From: Owenia fusiformis
Taxonomy: Eukaryota > Annelida > Polychaeta > Sabellida > Oweniidae
Reading direction: 5' to 3'
Length of the DNA stretch: 64,000 nt
Assembly: GCA_903813345.2 (NCBI GenBank)
Contig: CAIIXF020000001.1
Span: 1,986,001-2,050,000, forward strand
A model generated the notes under the pieces. It saw nothing but the letters and a program-made list of their open reading frames with translations. It ran no database searches and was not told the DNA's origin. The position numbers were made by a program, and so were the translations under genes. This document shows, in pieces, positions 1 to 12,700 of the stretch (its first letter is position 1; every line of letters starts with the position of its first letter).

Positions 1-556
1 TTTCAAAATTGAATTTTAATGGTTTGGTTTTTGTAATCCGAGCTTCATTAACAGTGTGCCCAAAACACTGCACTTTGAGCTTTCTCAAGAAAATGGGATT
101 AAAAATACATTTATTACTATTTGGCATAACTAATATGTTCAGCTTATCTTCATAAAAAATGATTTTCCTATACTTTTTTTATACAAATGGATCAACATAA
201 TCTTTACAGATTAATAACTGAGCATGTATAGCACATCCTAAAAGATAGATAAAATGTTCCTAGAACCAGTCTAAAAGATCTGGAGATATCCAGAAATCAC
301 TTAGATTTCTCCACTCAAAATTTCTTAAGAAATTCCATTTTCAATTACTAACTTTTGAGATGGTACCTGTGTGTTATTGAAAAAGAGATCTAAAAAGTCA
401 TTGAAATCAGATGAATCATTCTTTATTGTGTTATATAACACGCATGTAGCATATCGCACAAAATTGAAGAATTGTCAAAGAGATATTGAATAGCGTCACC
501 TGCTCTGTTGGCCTGGTAGACAGGCCTATTGTCTGATGGAATAATTCTCAATAACT
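1..556. other. AT-rich flank upstream of minisatellite, no gene seen
   Basis: I see no convincing exon here. A 68-codon minus-strand open frame (423-629) runs from this flank into the first minisatellite unit and is most simply chance. Confidence 0.5.
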
Positions 557-3500
557 GACCCACCTGGACATGTCTGACAGGGGAAAGGACTCGGGTAAGG
601 GGTGAGGCTACCCTTTGTAAGAGCTTCACTCAATCTCCACTCTTTGACCCACCTGGTCATGTCTGACAGGGGAAAGGACTCGGGTAAGGGGTGAGGCTAC
701 CCTTTGTAAGAGCTTCACTCAATCTCCACTCTCTGACCCACCTGGTCATGTCTGACAGGGGAAAGGATTTGGGTAAGGGGTGAGGCTACCCTTTGTAAGA
801 GCTTCACTCAATCTCCACTCTTTGACCCACCTGGTCATGTCTGACAGGGGAAAGGACTTGGGTAAGGGGTGAGGCTACCCTTTGTAAGAGCTTCACTCAA
901 TCTCCACTCTTTGACCCACCTGGTCATGTCTAACAGGGGAAAGGACATGGGTGAGGGGTGAGGCTACCCTTTGTGAGAGCTTCACTCAATCTCCACTCTT
1001 TGACCCACCTGGTCATGTCTGACAGGGGAAAGGATTTGGGTAAGGGGTGAGGCTACCCTTTGTAAGAGATTCACTCAATCTCCACTCTTTGACCCACCTG
1101 GTCATGTCTGACAGGGGAAAGGACTTGGGTAAGGGGTGAGGCTACCCTTTGTAAGAGCTTCACTCAATCTCCACTCTTTGACCCACCTGGACATGTCTGA
1201 CAGGGGAAAGGATTTGGGTAAGGGGTGAGGCTACCCTTTGTAAGAGCTTCACTCAATCTCCACTCTTTGACCCACCTGGTCATGTCTGACAGGGGAAAGG
1301 ATTTGGGTAAGGGGTGAGGCTACCCTTTGTAAGAGCTTCACTCAATCTCCACTCTCTGACCCACCTGGACATGTCTGACAGGGGAAAGGACTTGGGTAAG
1401 GGGTGAGGCTACCCTTTGTGAGAGCTTCACTCAATCTCCACTCTTTGACCCACCTGGTCATGTCTGACAGGGGAAAGGATTTGGGTAAGGGGTGAGGCTA
1501 CCCTTTGTAAGAGCTTCACTCAATCTCCACTCTTTGACCCACCTGGTCATGTCTGACAGGGGAAAGGACTTGGGTAAGGGGTGAGGCTACCCTTTGTAAG
1601 AGCTTCACTCAATCTCCACTCTTTGACCCACCTGGTCATGTCTAACAGGGGAAAGGACATGGGTGAGGGGTGAGGCTACCCTTTGTGAGAGCTTCACTCA
1701 ATCTCCACTCTTTGACCCACCTGGTCATGTCTGACAGGGGAAAGGATTTGGGTAAGGGGTGAGGCTACCCTTTGTAAGAGCTTCACTCAATCTCCACTCT
1801 TTGACCCACCTGGTCATGTCTGACAGGGGAAAGGACTTGGGTAAGGGGTGAGGCTACCCTTTGTAAGAGCTTCACTCAATCTCCACTCTTTGACCCACCT
1901 GGACATGTCTGACAGGGGAAAGGATTTGGGTAAGGGGTGAGGCTACTCTTTGTAAGAGCTTCACTCAATCTCCACTCTTTGACCCACCTGGTCATGTCTG
2001 ACAGGGGAAAGGATTTGGGTAAGGGGTGAGGCTACCCTTTGTAAGAGCTTCACTCAATCTCCACTCTTTGACCCACCTGGTCATGTCTGACAGGGGAAAG
2101 GACTTGGGTAAGGGGTGAGGCTACCCTTTGTAAGAGCTTCACTCAATCTCCACTCTTTGACCCACCTGGTCATGTCTGACAGGGGAAAGGACATGGGTAA
2201 GGGGTGAGGCTACCCTTTGTAAGAGCTTCACTCAATCTCCACTCTTTGACCCACCTGGTCATGTCTGACAGGGGAAAGGACTTGGGTAAGGGGTGAGGCT
2301 ACCCTTTGTAAGAGCTTCACTCAATCTCCACTCTTTGACCCACCTGGTCATGTCTGACAGGGGAAAGGACATGGGTAAGGGGTGAGGCTACCCTTTGTAA
2401 GAGCTTCACTCAATCTCCACTCTTTGACCCACCTGGTCATGTCTGACAGGGGAAAGGACTTGGGTAAGGGGTGAGGCTACTCTTTGTAAGAGCTTCTCTC
2501 AATCTCCACTCTCTGACCCACCTGGTCATGTCTGACAGGGGAAAGGACATGGGTAAGGGGTGAGGCTACCCTTTGTAAGAGCTTCTCTCAATCTCCACTC
2601 TTTGACCCACCTGATCATGTCTGACAGGGGAAAGGACATGGGTAAGGGGTGAGGCTACTCTTTGTAAGAGCTTCACTCAATCTCCACTCTCTGACCCACC
2701 TGGACATGTCTGACAGGGGAAAGGACATGGGTAAGGGGTGAGGCTACCCTTTGTAAGAGCTTCACTCAATCTCCACTCTCTGACCCACCTGGACGTGTCT
2801 GACAGGGGAAAGAACATGGGTAAGGGGTGAGGCTACCCTTTGTAAGAGCTTCACTCAATCTCCACTCTCTGACTTACCTGGACATGTCTGACAGGGGAAA
2901 GGACATTGGTAAGGGGTGAGGCTACCCTTTGTAAGAGCTTCACTCAATCTCCACTCTTTGACCCACCTGGTCATGTCTGACAGGGGAAAGGATTTGGGTA
3001 AGGGGTGAGGCTACCCTTTGTAAGAGCTTCACTCAATCTCCACTCTTTGACCCACCTGGTCATGTCTGACAGGGGAAAGGACTTGGGTAAGGGGTGAGGC
3101 TACCCTTTGTAAGAGCTTCACTCAATCTCCACTCTTTGACCCACCTGGTCATGTCTGACAGGGGAAAGGACATGGGTAAGGGGTGAGGCTACCCTTTGTA
3201 AGAGCTTCACTCAATCTCCACTCTTTGACCCACCTGGTCATGTCTGACAGGGGAAAGGACTTGGGTAAGGGGTGAGGCTACCCTTTGTAAGAGCTTCACT
3301 CAATCTCCACTCTTTGACCCACCTGGTCATGTCTGACAGGGGAAAGGACATGGGTAAGGGGTGAGGCTACCCTTTGTAAGAGCTTCACTCAATCTCCACT
3401 CTTTGACCCACCTGGTCATGTCTGACAGGGGAAAGGACTTGGGTAAGGGGTGAGGCTACTCTTTGTAAGAGCTTCTCTCAATCTCCACTCTCTGACCCAC

Positions 3501-4205
3501 CTGGTCATGTCTGACAGGGGAAAGGACATGGGTAAGGGGTGAGGCTACCCTTTGTAAGAGCTTCTCTCAATCTCCACTCTTTGACCCACCTGATCATGTC
3601 TGACAGGGGAAAGGACATGGGTAAGGGGTGAGGCTACTCTTTGTAAGAGCTTCACTCAATCTCCACTCTCTGACCCACCTGGACATGTCTGACAGGGGAA
3701 AGGACATGGGTAAGGGGTGAGGCTACCCTTTGTAAGAGCTTCACTCAATCTCCACTCTCTGACCCACCTGGACGTGTCTGACAGGGGAAAGAACATGGGT
3801 AAGGGGTGAGGCTACCCTTTGTAAGAGCTTCACTCAATCTCCACTCTCTGACTTACCTGGACATGTCTGACAGGGGAAAGGACATTGGTAAGGGGTGAGG
3901 CTACCCTTTGTAAGAGCTTCACTCAATCTCCACTCTCTGACCCACCTGGACATGTCTGACAGGGGAAAGGACATGGGTTAGGGGTGAGGCTACCCTTTGT
4001 AAGAGCTTCACTCAATCTCCACTCTTTGACCCACCTGGACATGTCTGACAGGGGAAAGGACATGGGTGAGGGGTGAGGCTACCCTTTGTAAGAGCTTCAC
4101 TCAATCTCTACTCTTTGAACCATCTGGTCATGTCTGACAGGGGAAAGGACATGGGTAAGGGGTGAGGCTACCCTTTGTAAGAGCTTCACTCAATCTCCAC
4201 TCTTT
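557..4205. repeat. 89-bp minisatellite, 41 tandem units
   Basis: Each unit begins GACCCACCTGG and ends CTCCACTCTTT or a one-base variant. Unit starts fall at 557, 646, 735 and so on every 89 bp to 4117, with no indels that I can see, giving exactly 41 units. Units differ by diagnostic substitutions (GACTTGGG, GATTTGGG or GACATGGG; GGTCATG or GGACATG). These reveal higher-order structure: units 17-27 (1981-2959) are repeated as units 28-38 (2960-3938), and units 3-9 (735-1357) recur as units 11-17 (1447-2069). The array is much more GC-rich than its flanks. 89 is not a multiple of 3, so the array cannot encode a repeated peptide. Nearly every unit carries the E-box CACCTG and a G-run series on the plus strand. 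Confidence 0.97.
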
Positions 4206-7200
4206 GATAGAGATCATTTTATAATTCAACATATGGTCAATCAGAAAAAATTATGACATATACTTGTATATCTACTACCTCCAGTGAAACCTCTGTTCAG
4301 GGAACACTCTGTACTGGCTGAAACCATGAACATATAAGTCCATGAAATAATGCTTGGTTCTTAAAAATACTGTTTTCTTATAGAGACAGGTTTTAATTCA
4401 TTATTATAATTTTCAAACTCCCATTAAATATAATGTAAGTTTCATGTAAGACTATTAAGATCATTAATAGTTTAATACTGTAAAATCGTATGTTATACTC
4501 AGAGGCTAGAGTTGATAAGAGTGAGGGTGAGGAGGGCAAGAACTGATGTTTTATAGTTCTATGTATTGTCTATGCTAAGCATGTTATTAAGGAAGAGAAA
4601 CAACTTAAAGTACAAACATTGCTCAGTTAACTTTATTCACATTCAGTTTTTTGTTTGTTTATTTGTTTGTTTGCTTGTTTGTTGTTTTGTTTCATGGCAA
4701 AGCTCTGTCATACCACAATAAACTGTACTGTACTAGAATGGTATATCCCACTGTCTCTTGTCTAGGAGACGATAATTTATCATGAAGAAAAAAGATGAAA
4801 TATTATAGTTTTAGATACATTATCATTCTAAAATAATATTTTTGTCAATAATAAAGGCCAACATCACCAGATGAGAGGGATTGAATAATTTTTGAAAAGA
4901 TCTAATTTCCTTACTCTCTGAGCTAAAGAAATATCTGACAAATAAGTTTATCATACAATAGCAGATGTCTCTCAGACAGATTCATTTCTCAACTGAATCT
5001 GAGAATTACATAATATACAATATTCCTTTCATAAGTGCCACAACATTCAGTTCTAATGTACTTTACTTAAGATTTTGTGTGATAGTTCCTGCTTTCAGTT
5101 AAAGTGTTTATAATGTTGACAATTACAAAAAATTGCTTTGAAAAGGTTCAGAGGGTTGGGGAGGTCGTGACCTCCTGTTTAAGGAAAGACAAATTTTAAG
5201 GCAATTAAGACCAGCAGTTGTCATTATAGAATACATTCAGAGAAAATATATTCCACAATATCTTTAGCAATTAGTTTAGAGGTCTTTGTTGTTATATAGC
5301 AGCTATAGAGAAGGGTCAAGAGATTGGAAAAGAGGGGCGTTCACTCGCTTTCTCATTTTGCCGAAAAAATTACAATCAAGGGGTTGTTTCAATATAACAT
5401 TTAATTGCTTATTAATGCTTATTATTTTATTTTGTTATTTTGTACAGAGAAAACAAATTAAAGAAATCATATGAACAATAATAATTTATTTTAAGTCACT
5501 TTTTATTTATTTAATTAGAACTGGAAGCAAAATGTTCAGCCATGAACATGTTAATGTTGTTTTTAAACATGTTTTGTGTGTCAGGAATGAAATGAGGAAG
5601 CACAAATGGCAACATTTGAAAATTAAAACCATATAAAACTCTATAAATAATCGGGCCAAATGATTTTAATTTAAAACTGTTTTATAATTGTTTTTTACAT
5701 TGACCTGAAATTTTCATCAATCAATATATGCAATATATAATACAATGCAATACAATATAATATAATACAATAAAATACTAATATAAGACCATATTTAAAA
5801 ACATTCTCATAGAAATTATCCTGTTTCTATTTGAAGAGTATCAAATTATGTTTAGGTAGAATATATCTCATCTAAAGCCCCACCTGACATGCCACAACTA
5901 AGAACTTAAATGTTAGAAAAAGATTATATTTATGAGGAGAAACATGTAATTAAGGAAGTGTGTGTCCCCTTATGAGCACTCCATGCATGCTTTAACACCC
6001 ATTCAGATTCTAAGAAAGAATTGTATTTCAATACAAATTAAATGAAAACAATAAGGATTAATAAGGAAATTGCATCAGAATAAAAAATGCTTTTGTAAGC
6101 CTAAAATGAGATGCTTGTATGATTTTTTGGCTTATTTTTTAGGAAATATTGCTTTCTGACACCATGTAAGCATGTTGGTTAGCTAGAGAACATGACATGG
6201 GCCACCAGGATTTACAAAGTCTGCCAATGAGAAGTACATATAGACATTTACATGTACTGTAAATCTGCTTGATTTAGTGTTTATTGCATTAAGTCTTGCG
6301 TCAGGTCTATGTGGTATCACAAAGGTTTGAAGCAAGACTATCCCATGGGTCAGTTCTCTGTTTGCAAGGACATCATTTTTTGAGAGTTTTTTCGTGTTTT
6401 TTTGTGCTAAAAATGGTAAACATGTCAAAGTTGATAATTTTTTGTTGGTGTCTTATATTGGTACAAAATAGATTTACATGTCAGTCATTTAGAAAATCAT
6501 GTGTACTAAAGTATAATGAACACATGCGGCAATAGGAATGAAACATAGTTGAAAACATTATTATAAAATGTAATTAAAAGTTTTTGAATTGAAACAAAAT
6601 GTTTGATTTCATGCCAGAGTGGTCAGTTATTATTGAACATTAGTACATTAGGGAAGTTGATATTTTTCTATGACCAGATGACCTATGGTCATAGAAGTCA
6701 TATATCATGTAGATCATCCCCTATCAAGATGAAAATACTTCATTAAAAATATTAACCATCTAAGCAAATTAAAATCTCATAAAATATCCCATCATCTGTG
6801 TTTCTATGTTCAAAAGCCAACTGTCTATTGCTGATACGGGCAACAAACACATTTATTTCAGAATTGAGCATTCATTATTCATTTAATCTTCTTTCTGATT
6901 AAAATTCTGATCTATTTTAGACAGCAAATTGTCCAGTAAGTCTCATAATTTATATCAGTAGCTCCTGAAACTGTAATTTTGAATGAGAATTATCATAAGA
7001 ATTTGTGCCAATATTTTGTTTAAAAACTTATTAAAAACAAAATGGGTCTCAATAGTGGTAACATTTTTTTAATGAAGGTAATTTTTTATCAAAGTTGTCT
7101 CTGTATTGTGTTAAACCATTTTTTGTAGAGGTGCTTGGATTTTTATGGGGAATCAAGTTTTACAAATTTGAATATCTTTCCCCTGGTATCGTCCACTAAG

Positions 7201-10019
7201 ACTCATAATGAGCAGATTATTTCACATAATTTTTCTTTATGCAACTATTATGTAGATGATCTAACACATAAATGCATTAATAGCCATCTATGGTAGATTT
7301 TAATCACTTTATTGAGGTATTCAAGTGGTGTCTTTTCCTCGGTCAAGTGTAAATTGGTTGTTTCTGATGTTTTTATGCAATTACAAAACCAGTAAATAAT
7401 TGTTCATTATGTTCTTAATTGAATGAGTACTTTTAAGACAAAGAGTGCCAGTTAAAGCTGAGGTAAGGAACTTGGTTGAAATATATTGTCTGTACCCTTT
7501 TCAAGCGTTTTAGTATAGACCTTAATTGCACTCTCAAAAAGATATACTCTTGCATTTAGACAGTATTTCCCAATCATTTATTGCATTTTCTGCCTTCAGA
7601 AGTAGCTGGCTTTTATTTCACATTCAAAATCATGTATCAATCCATAACAGCTTCATTTGAGGTTCTTTTCAGCATCAAGATCGTCAAACTGTGTGTCTTC
7701 CTTAGAGGATTGTGGATATTATTCTCTAGGCCTGTCTCAGAGTGATTGTTGCGCAGTTGATACAACCAGAGACATTGACTTGTTCTGGTATCAGATCCTT
7801 TTTTCCCTTTTTCTGAAACAGAGTCAGAATATTTTCAAATGAGTTGAGACCTACAGCATATGTTGTGTTTTGTGGAAGTGATAATACTTAAAAGAAGCGA
7901 GTCAAACCAATTGAAAAGGTATATTAATGATTCTGTTTGAAACAATTTTTTCTGATGTTTAATCCCCCGTGTTTTCAACATTGGATGTTCTTATTTTGTT
8001 AAATAATGATATAGTACTGTATCTTTATCTTGGTGTTATGGTACAAATTCAGTTCCAAAATCAGGGAAAATATGGCATACTGTTTAATTAAACATCTAAT
8101 CACTTTTAATCCTAGCCTAAGGTGAAAATACAATGGCAAGTTCAAATCTCTCTTGACCCCTTTACTGGTCAATTGAAACATAGACATAAGGCTTTTATTA
8201 ATTATCTTTTGAAAAAATCTAAATGACTGAAAATCTCAAAATGACAAGTGGGTCTCTAAGAATAATATGATAATGCTCATTATTGTTTGCTGTAAGAGAT
8301 GTAGCAAATATAAAATTCAATTAATAAATGAAAATAATTATATTGTGCTGTGTTTCTATTATTTTAAACTTCTCGTATGAATGAATCATGATTTATTTTA
8401 TGGAAACTTGTATTCTCTTTCAATTTATTTTCAATTTTTATTTTTCAGTGTTCATATTTTATAATTGCACAGTATAAGGAACACTGAAAATATATATAAT
8501 GCTTTTTTCAAATGAATTGAAACACTACAGATTAACTTCCAAGATGATAAAATAAAAGGAAATAAAAACTCTAAGAATTTTGTTAAAAATAACAGTTTAG
8601 GTTCTGTACTAATTTGAAGAATTTTTTTTTGAATTTTTCTTTTTTTTATTGTTGAAAAATTCTTGTCAAATCATTGAGCTGATCTGTTTTTTCTTTTCAA
8701 CAATAAGATAATAATAGGATCTTAAACACCATATTCTTTTAATTTTGCATGTTAAAATTGATAGAATCAATTTTTTCTAGCATGCGACCATTGTAGCAAA
8801 AGCATATTTCTAATTATCTTAATAGGCTAAAATATTTACCATAAAAATGACTCCTTATGGTGTACTGAGTATTTGAAACCCAAGCTGGGTAATGTATCCC
8901 TGATGATTTGGCCAGTTTTTTGATTGGATCAGATTGATTAGGGGGAACCATTCAAGAACTCATCATAACACTGAATGATGGCAAAAATTAATGACCAATT
9001 TTTCTTTCTTTAAAGTTTTTGTCGACAACTTTCAGAAGGTATTTGGTAGAAGTTTTTCAATGGTGTATTTTGTTGGGGTACCAGGGAAAGGGTTGTATTT
9101 AAGTTGATTGGTTATAATTAATACTGGAAGAAAGACCATGTGTGGGGGTGAATAAAAGTAACTCTTTTAGAGTTCGGTTTATTTCTCTAATGTTCATTTT
9201 GCATTATTTTGGGGGCCTTTAGGCAGGGTATTGACCCATAGCCTACAATTTTCTGACCCCCAGGGGTCAAGTTATGACCCATGGGTGATAGAGGGTTGAA
9301 CTTTTTTGAACCTTTTTAAGAAAAAGAGAATACATTTTTGACCGGTCCAGGTGGCCCACGCGACTATTGTCAAAAAAGAAGCACAATGTTGCAAACTTCT
9401 AAGTATCACAGCTTGAGAGAGATTGGAGCGTGAACTTAATAGAGAACATTTCATGTTTTCCGATGTTTTAGACAATTAAGCTGCCTCGCTCTCCAACACT
9501 TATGCATTTTAACCGTTTTTTTCAATAGGTCGTAATTTTTGCTGGCCAAAGCTAACAGATGGTGTGGTAACGATAGTGCATTGTAACACACGCATCATGG
9601 TACCTAACACAACCACACTGAAAATATAGCTACCAAAGAACAAAACATTTTATGCATTCCAACACCAAAATTAGAAAAATGTTTTCATAGTGGTTTGCTT
9701 TTTTAAAATGATAAAAATTGCGCTTTTATATTAAAAGTAATCGATCCATGTGTTAATGAGCGTACATGCCGACACACAGGGCGCTTTTGTTTTTCAATCT
9801 TAAAAAATATTTGCGTTTCATTACTATGTTAAATGCATGTTCAAAGGGAAGGATTAAAAACTATTTGTCATTGTTTGATAAATTGCTGTAAATATTGACA
9901 ATATATTTTCTATTGGCACTTAAAAAACATCTTGAGCCCCTTAGGACAATTCAATATAAACACGTTTCCGTTTACTTAGACATTAAAACGATTTAAAATC
10001 TCCTTAATAACAGGTGTCG
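4206..10019. other. Gene-poor AT-rich stretch
   Basis: I find no supported gene. It contains a GTTT microsatellite near 4646-4692 and an ATACA/ATATA-rich simple tract near 5725-5780. The open frames present (for example 5286-5474, 6183-6535 on both strands, 7657-7842, 9272-9475) are short, AT-driven, and lack recognisable domains or good splice context. Confidence 0.5.
4646..4692. repeat. GTTT-type microsatellite
   Basis: An imperfect run of GTTT units (TTTGTTTGTTTATTTG and similar) extends over about 47 bp. Confidence 0.8.
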
Positions 10020-10275
10020 CATTTAAAAAGGCTTGAAAAAATCTTTTATTAAAAAAGACAGAGGGTCAAAAGAATATCTTTCTTTATAATTGACATGTCT
10101 TTTTCTGTTTTATTATAGGTGTAAAAAGGGTCATAAAAAGAATTAACTTGTTTTCAAAAGAATGCTTGACTCCCCAAGAACGTTAAAAATAGGGTCAAAA
10201 AAGAATCTTTTAAACATTTAGGAGGTGTTCTTTTCCAAATAAAAAAGTCAGTAGGGTCAAAAAAGTTAACATGCC
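10020..10275. repeat. Degenerate tandem repeat, about 63-bp period
   Basis: AGGGTCA occurs at 10062, 10127, 10191 and 10253, spaced 65, 64 and 62 bp. Each copy is followed by A-rich sequence, and most by an AAAGAAT/ATCTTT-like segment. This is best explained as an old, diverged tandem duplication of about four units. Confidence 0.5.
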
Positions 10276-10944
10276 TGTCAGGAGTACATTAAGAGATGAT
10301 AAAAAGCTTTCTCGTTAGACATCTTAAACTGAGATCTGTTTTAGCTGATAGCGCAATTAATGAAGAGGTTAATTCTAAATTGAGTGTAGGTTTTTATGAA
10401 TTGAAAAAAAATCTTTAAATAATTATTATTTGGTCATTAGTTTACATAGTAATGCCACACAGAAAAATAATACGACAAAAAATGACAATTGTGTGGTCAC
10501 TTTAATTTTGTCTGATTTATAATTTTTCAAGTTTTAATTATTAGATTCAGCCAGTGCATCTTTGATAATTATTTTTAGTTAATCCATCTCAAAAAAAGAT
10601 TAAATCGGACACTTTAATAGGAAATTAATTAGAATTTTGCCTTGTAAAGGTTATTGTGACATTATCAAATAGTAGTCTGTTTAAATCTTATTGTTTTAGA
10701 AATATTGCCGTCACCATAAGTATGAAATTCACCATCTTGTTTAATATAAACCGATTCAATTTAACATTTTATAGCATTGTATTGATTGAATATTCATATT
10801 TATACAATATTTGGTTTATGTCTAATGATACTGAAAACTTGTTTTGATTCTAATTTTGCAAGTATCAATTACATGTACTGTATATAAAGTTATATGTAAA
10901 TATTTGGTATTTAATTAATTACTCCGTATCATATTTATTTTAAG

Positions 10945-11056
10945 GCTCCAAAAGAGGGAGTTTTCAACAATGGGTAGAATCACCAGGAATTTGCCAACTT
11001 CTTGAACAATGGTTGACCATAACTCCAGTCCCAAATCTTTACAAGTCAAACTTAAG
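10945..11056 (+). other. Exon-like island, unassigned
   Basis: A 112-nt block lies between a plausible acceptor (TTTATTTTAAG at 10934-10944) and a strong donor (AAG|GTAAGA, GT at 11057). One frame is open throughout (36 codons, ending with 2 nt of the next codon). It translates with features such as QQWVESPG and LLEQWLTITPVPNLY. A second frame is open from an internal ATG to the donor. I do not recognise the peptide. It could be an internal exon of an unseen transcript, an upstream hb exon, or chance. Confidence 0.25.
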
Positions 11057-12375
11057 GTAAGATTTTATAATCAAACAAAATCAATTATGTTTTTTTATTT
11101 TTGATAAGATTCTCCATGCCATGTTTTTTTTCATCGAATATAAACTTGATCTCGATCAAAGAATTATGCTTAATTTAGACAAAGTCATGGTTCTGTGAAA
11201 GGTAAATGGAACATTGGATTGGTTTTATACTTTTGAATTAGGTTCTCAAAATCTGGATCTAAAAAGTTTTTGTAAAGCATTATACTCTAAAAGTAGCATT
11301 CCCTTCAAAAACACATCCCTGGACCCAGATGTGTTTCTCACAGGTTTAATCAATAAACCATATGTGTCACGACTATTATGTAATCATTTCCCCGAGAGGG
11401 CCTTCAAAACACAATCTGCAACTTGAGTACCTTCTCATGCTTTGATGTGTTTTGGTATCAACTCACAAAAGTAATGATGAATAGAAATCACTTGTCCAAA
11501 TATTCAATTTCAAAACAAGAAATATTACATTAAAAGGAAATATCCTATTGAAAAGTGTCATTAAACCTTTTCAAAAACTTTATTAAGTTTTGGTCAGTTG
11601 AATAAAATAAAACCATTGGACAAAGAAGTTGGAATTAGGCAGTTTCATGTGTTAACAGTTGATTCTATAGAATGTCTCATAGTTGACAACTCGGTAAATA
11701 TTATTATGCAAGATTTTAAAAAGGCTAGATATTATTTCAAAGATGAATGAAATTGGATGAAACTGAACAAAGAGTTCGGAAAAACAAATATGTATTCAGT
11801 GACCAATATTGACTCTTAGAGTGTTTGAGAATGTGAAAAAATAAATGGTCACTGAATAAGACCGTTATTGTTAAGGATTTAGTGGACCTGCATTTGATTA
11901 TGTGGTCTTGTAATAATAACAACACCAGATGTAGTGGGCCACATACTTCTACAGACACTTTTGGCTGTTGGTAAAATTTAATTATGAAAATCCAAAATGT
12001 AAAGATGAAATGTACCATGAGTTTGTATAACCACACATGCATATGCTCAAAAAATCAATGTTGAAGTCAATCTGACATAATAGATGTGTATTAATGTATC
12101 TCCCCATTATTTGTATGATCAGTTAGGAATGGTCACCTAACTAGTTCAAGAGTTTATCCATTCCACATTGTCAATATAGGGTCAGAAGGCCTACATTCAA
12201 GTAGCGATTAGTTTTTCAAGAAAAAGCATTGAAGCGATTGTTGTCATTATTTCGTCAGGTAAGCCACAAGCCGATGCAGCCAGCTATTGTTCTTAGACAT
12301 TCGTAGCATCTCTGAATAAGCCCCGTGCTCAGCACACGTCATCCGACCTTTACGACCTTTCTTTTGTGATACAGT

Positions 12376-12700
12376 GTCAACCAGAGAGATGGTGGAGACT
12401 GGTTCACTTTCAGCTAACTTCAACTATTGCTAGGAATCAACGAAGGACAACATATATATTCATGACAGAGAAAGGACAGTTTTTATTTCATGACAGACAA
12501 TAACATTCATAATATTTGAGGAGTGACATTGAAAGCATTGGACAATAAAGAGCATTCATCATCCTTTTTCAACGCAAATCAAAACAAACATTCTATTAAA
12601 AAACTATATGGACTATTTTTAGATGCAAGATTAAAAGAAAGCAGATACAAAAGATAATTTTTGTGGAAACGAGGAAGAAAAATCTTCGTGCTGATCAAAG
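12376..12700 (+). other. Possible noncoding (5' UTR-type) exon
   Basis: The 3' edge is a textbook donor, CAAAG|GTAAGC (GT at 12701). The 5' edge could be an acceptor after CTTTCTTTTGTGATACAG (ending 12375), or the block could instead be a first exon starting in the GC-richer stretch just before it. No long open frame is present, so any exon here would be untranslated. The alternative is a chance donor. Confidence 0.25.

Noticed and set aside
423-629. 68-codon minus-strand frame at the left edge of the minisatellite
   Set aside because: Part of it is repeat DNA with an 89-bp period that shifts frame every unit, and the rest has no recognisable domain.
6183-6535. Overlapping open frames on both strands of about 80 codons
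   Set aside because: AT-rich, no domain, no splice context, and both strands open, as expected by chance.
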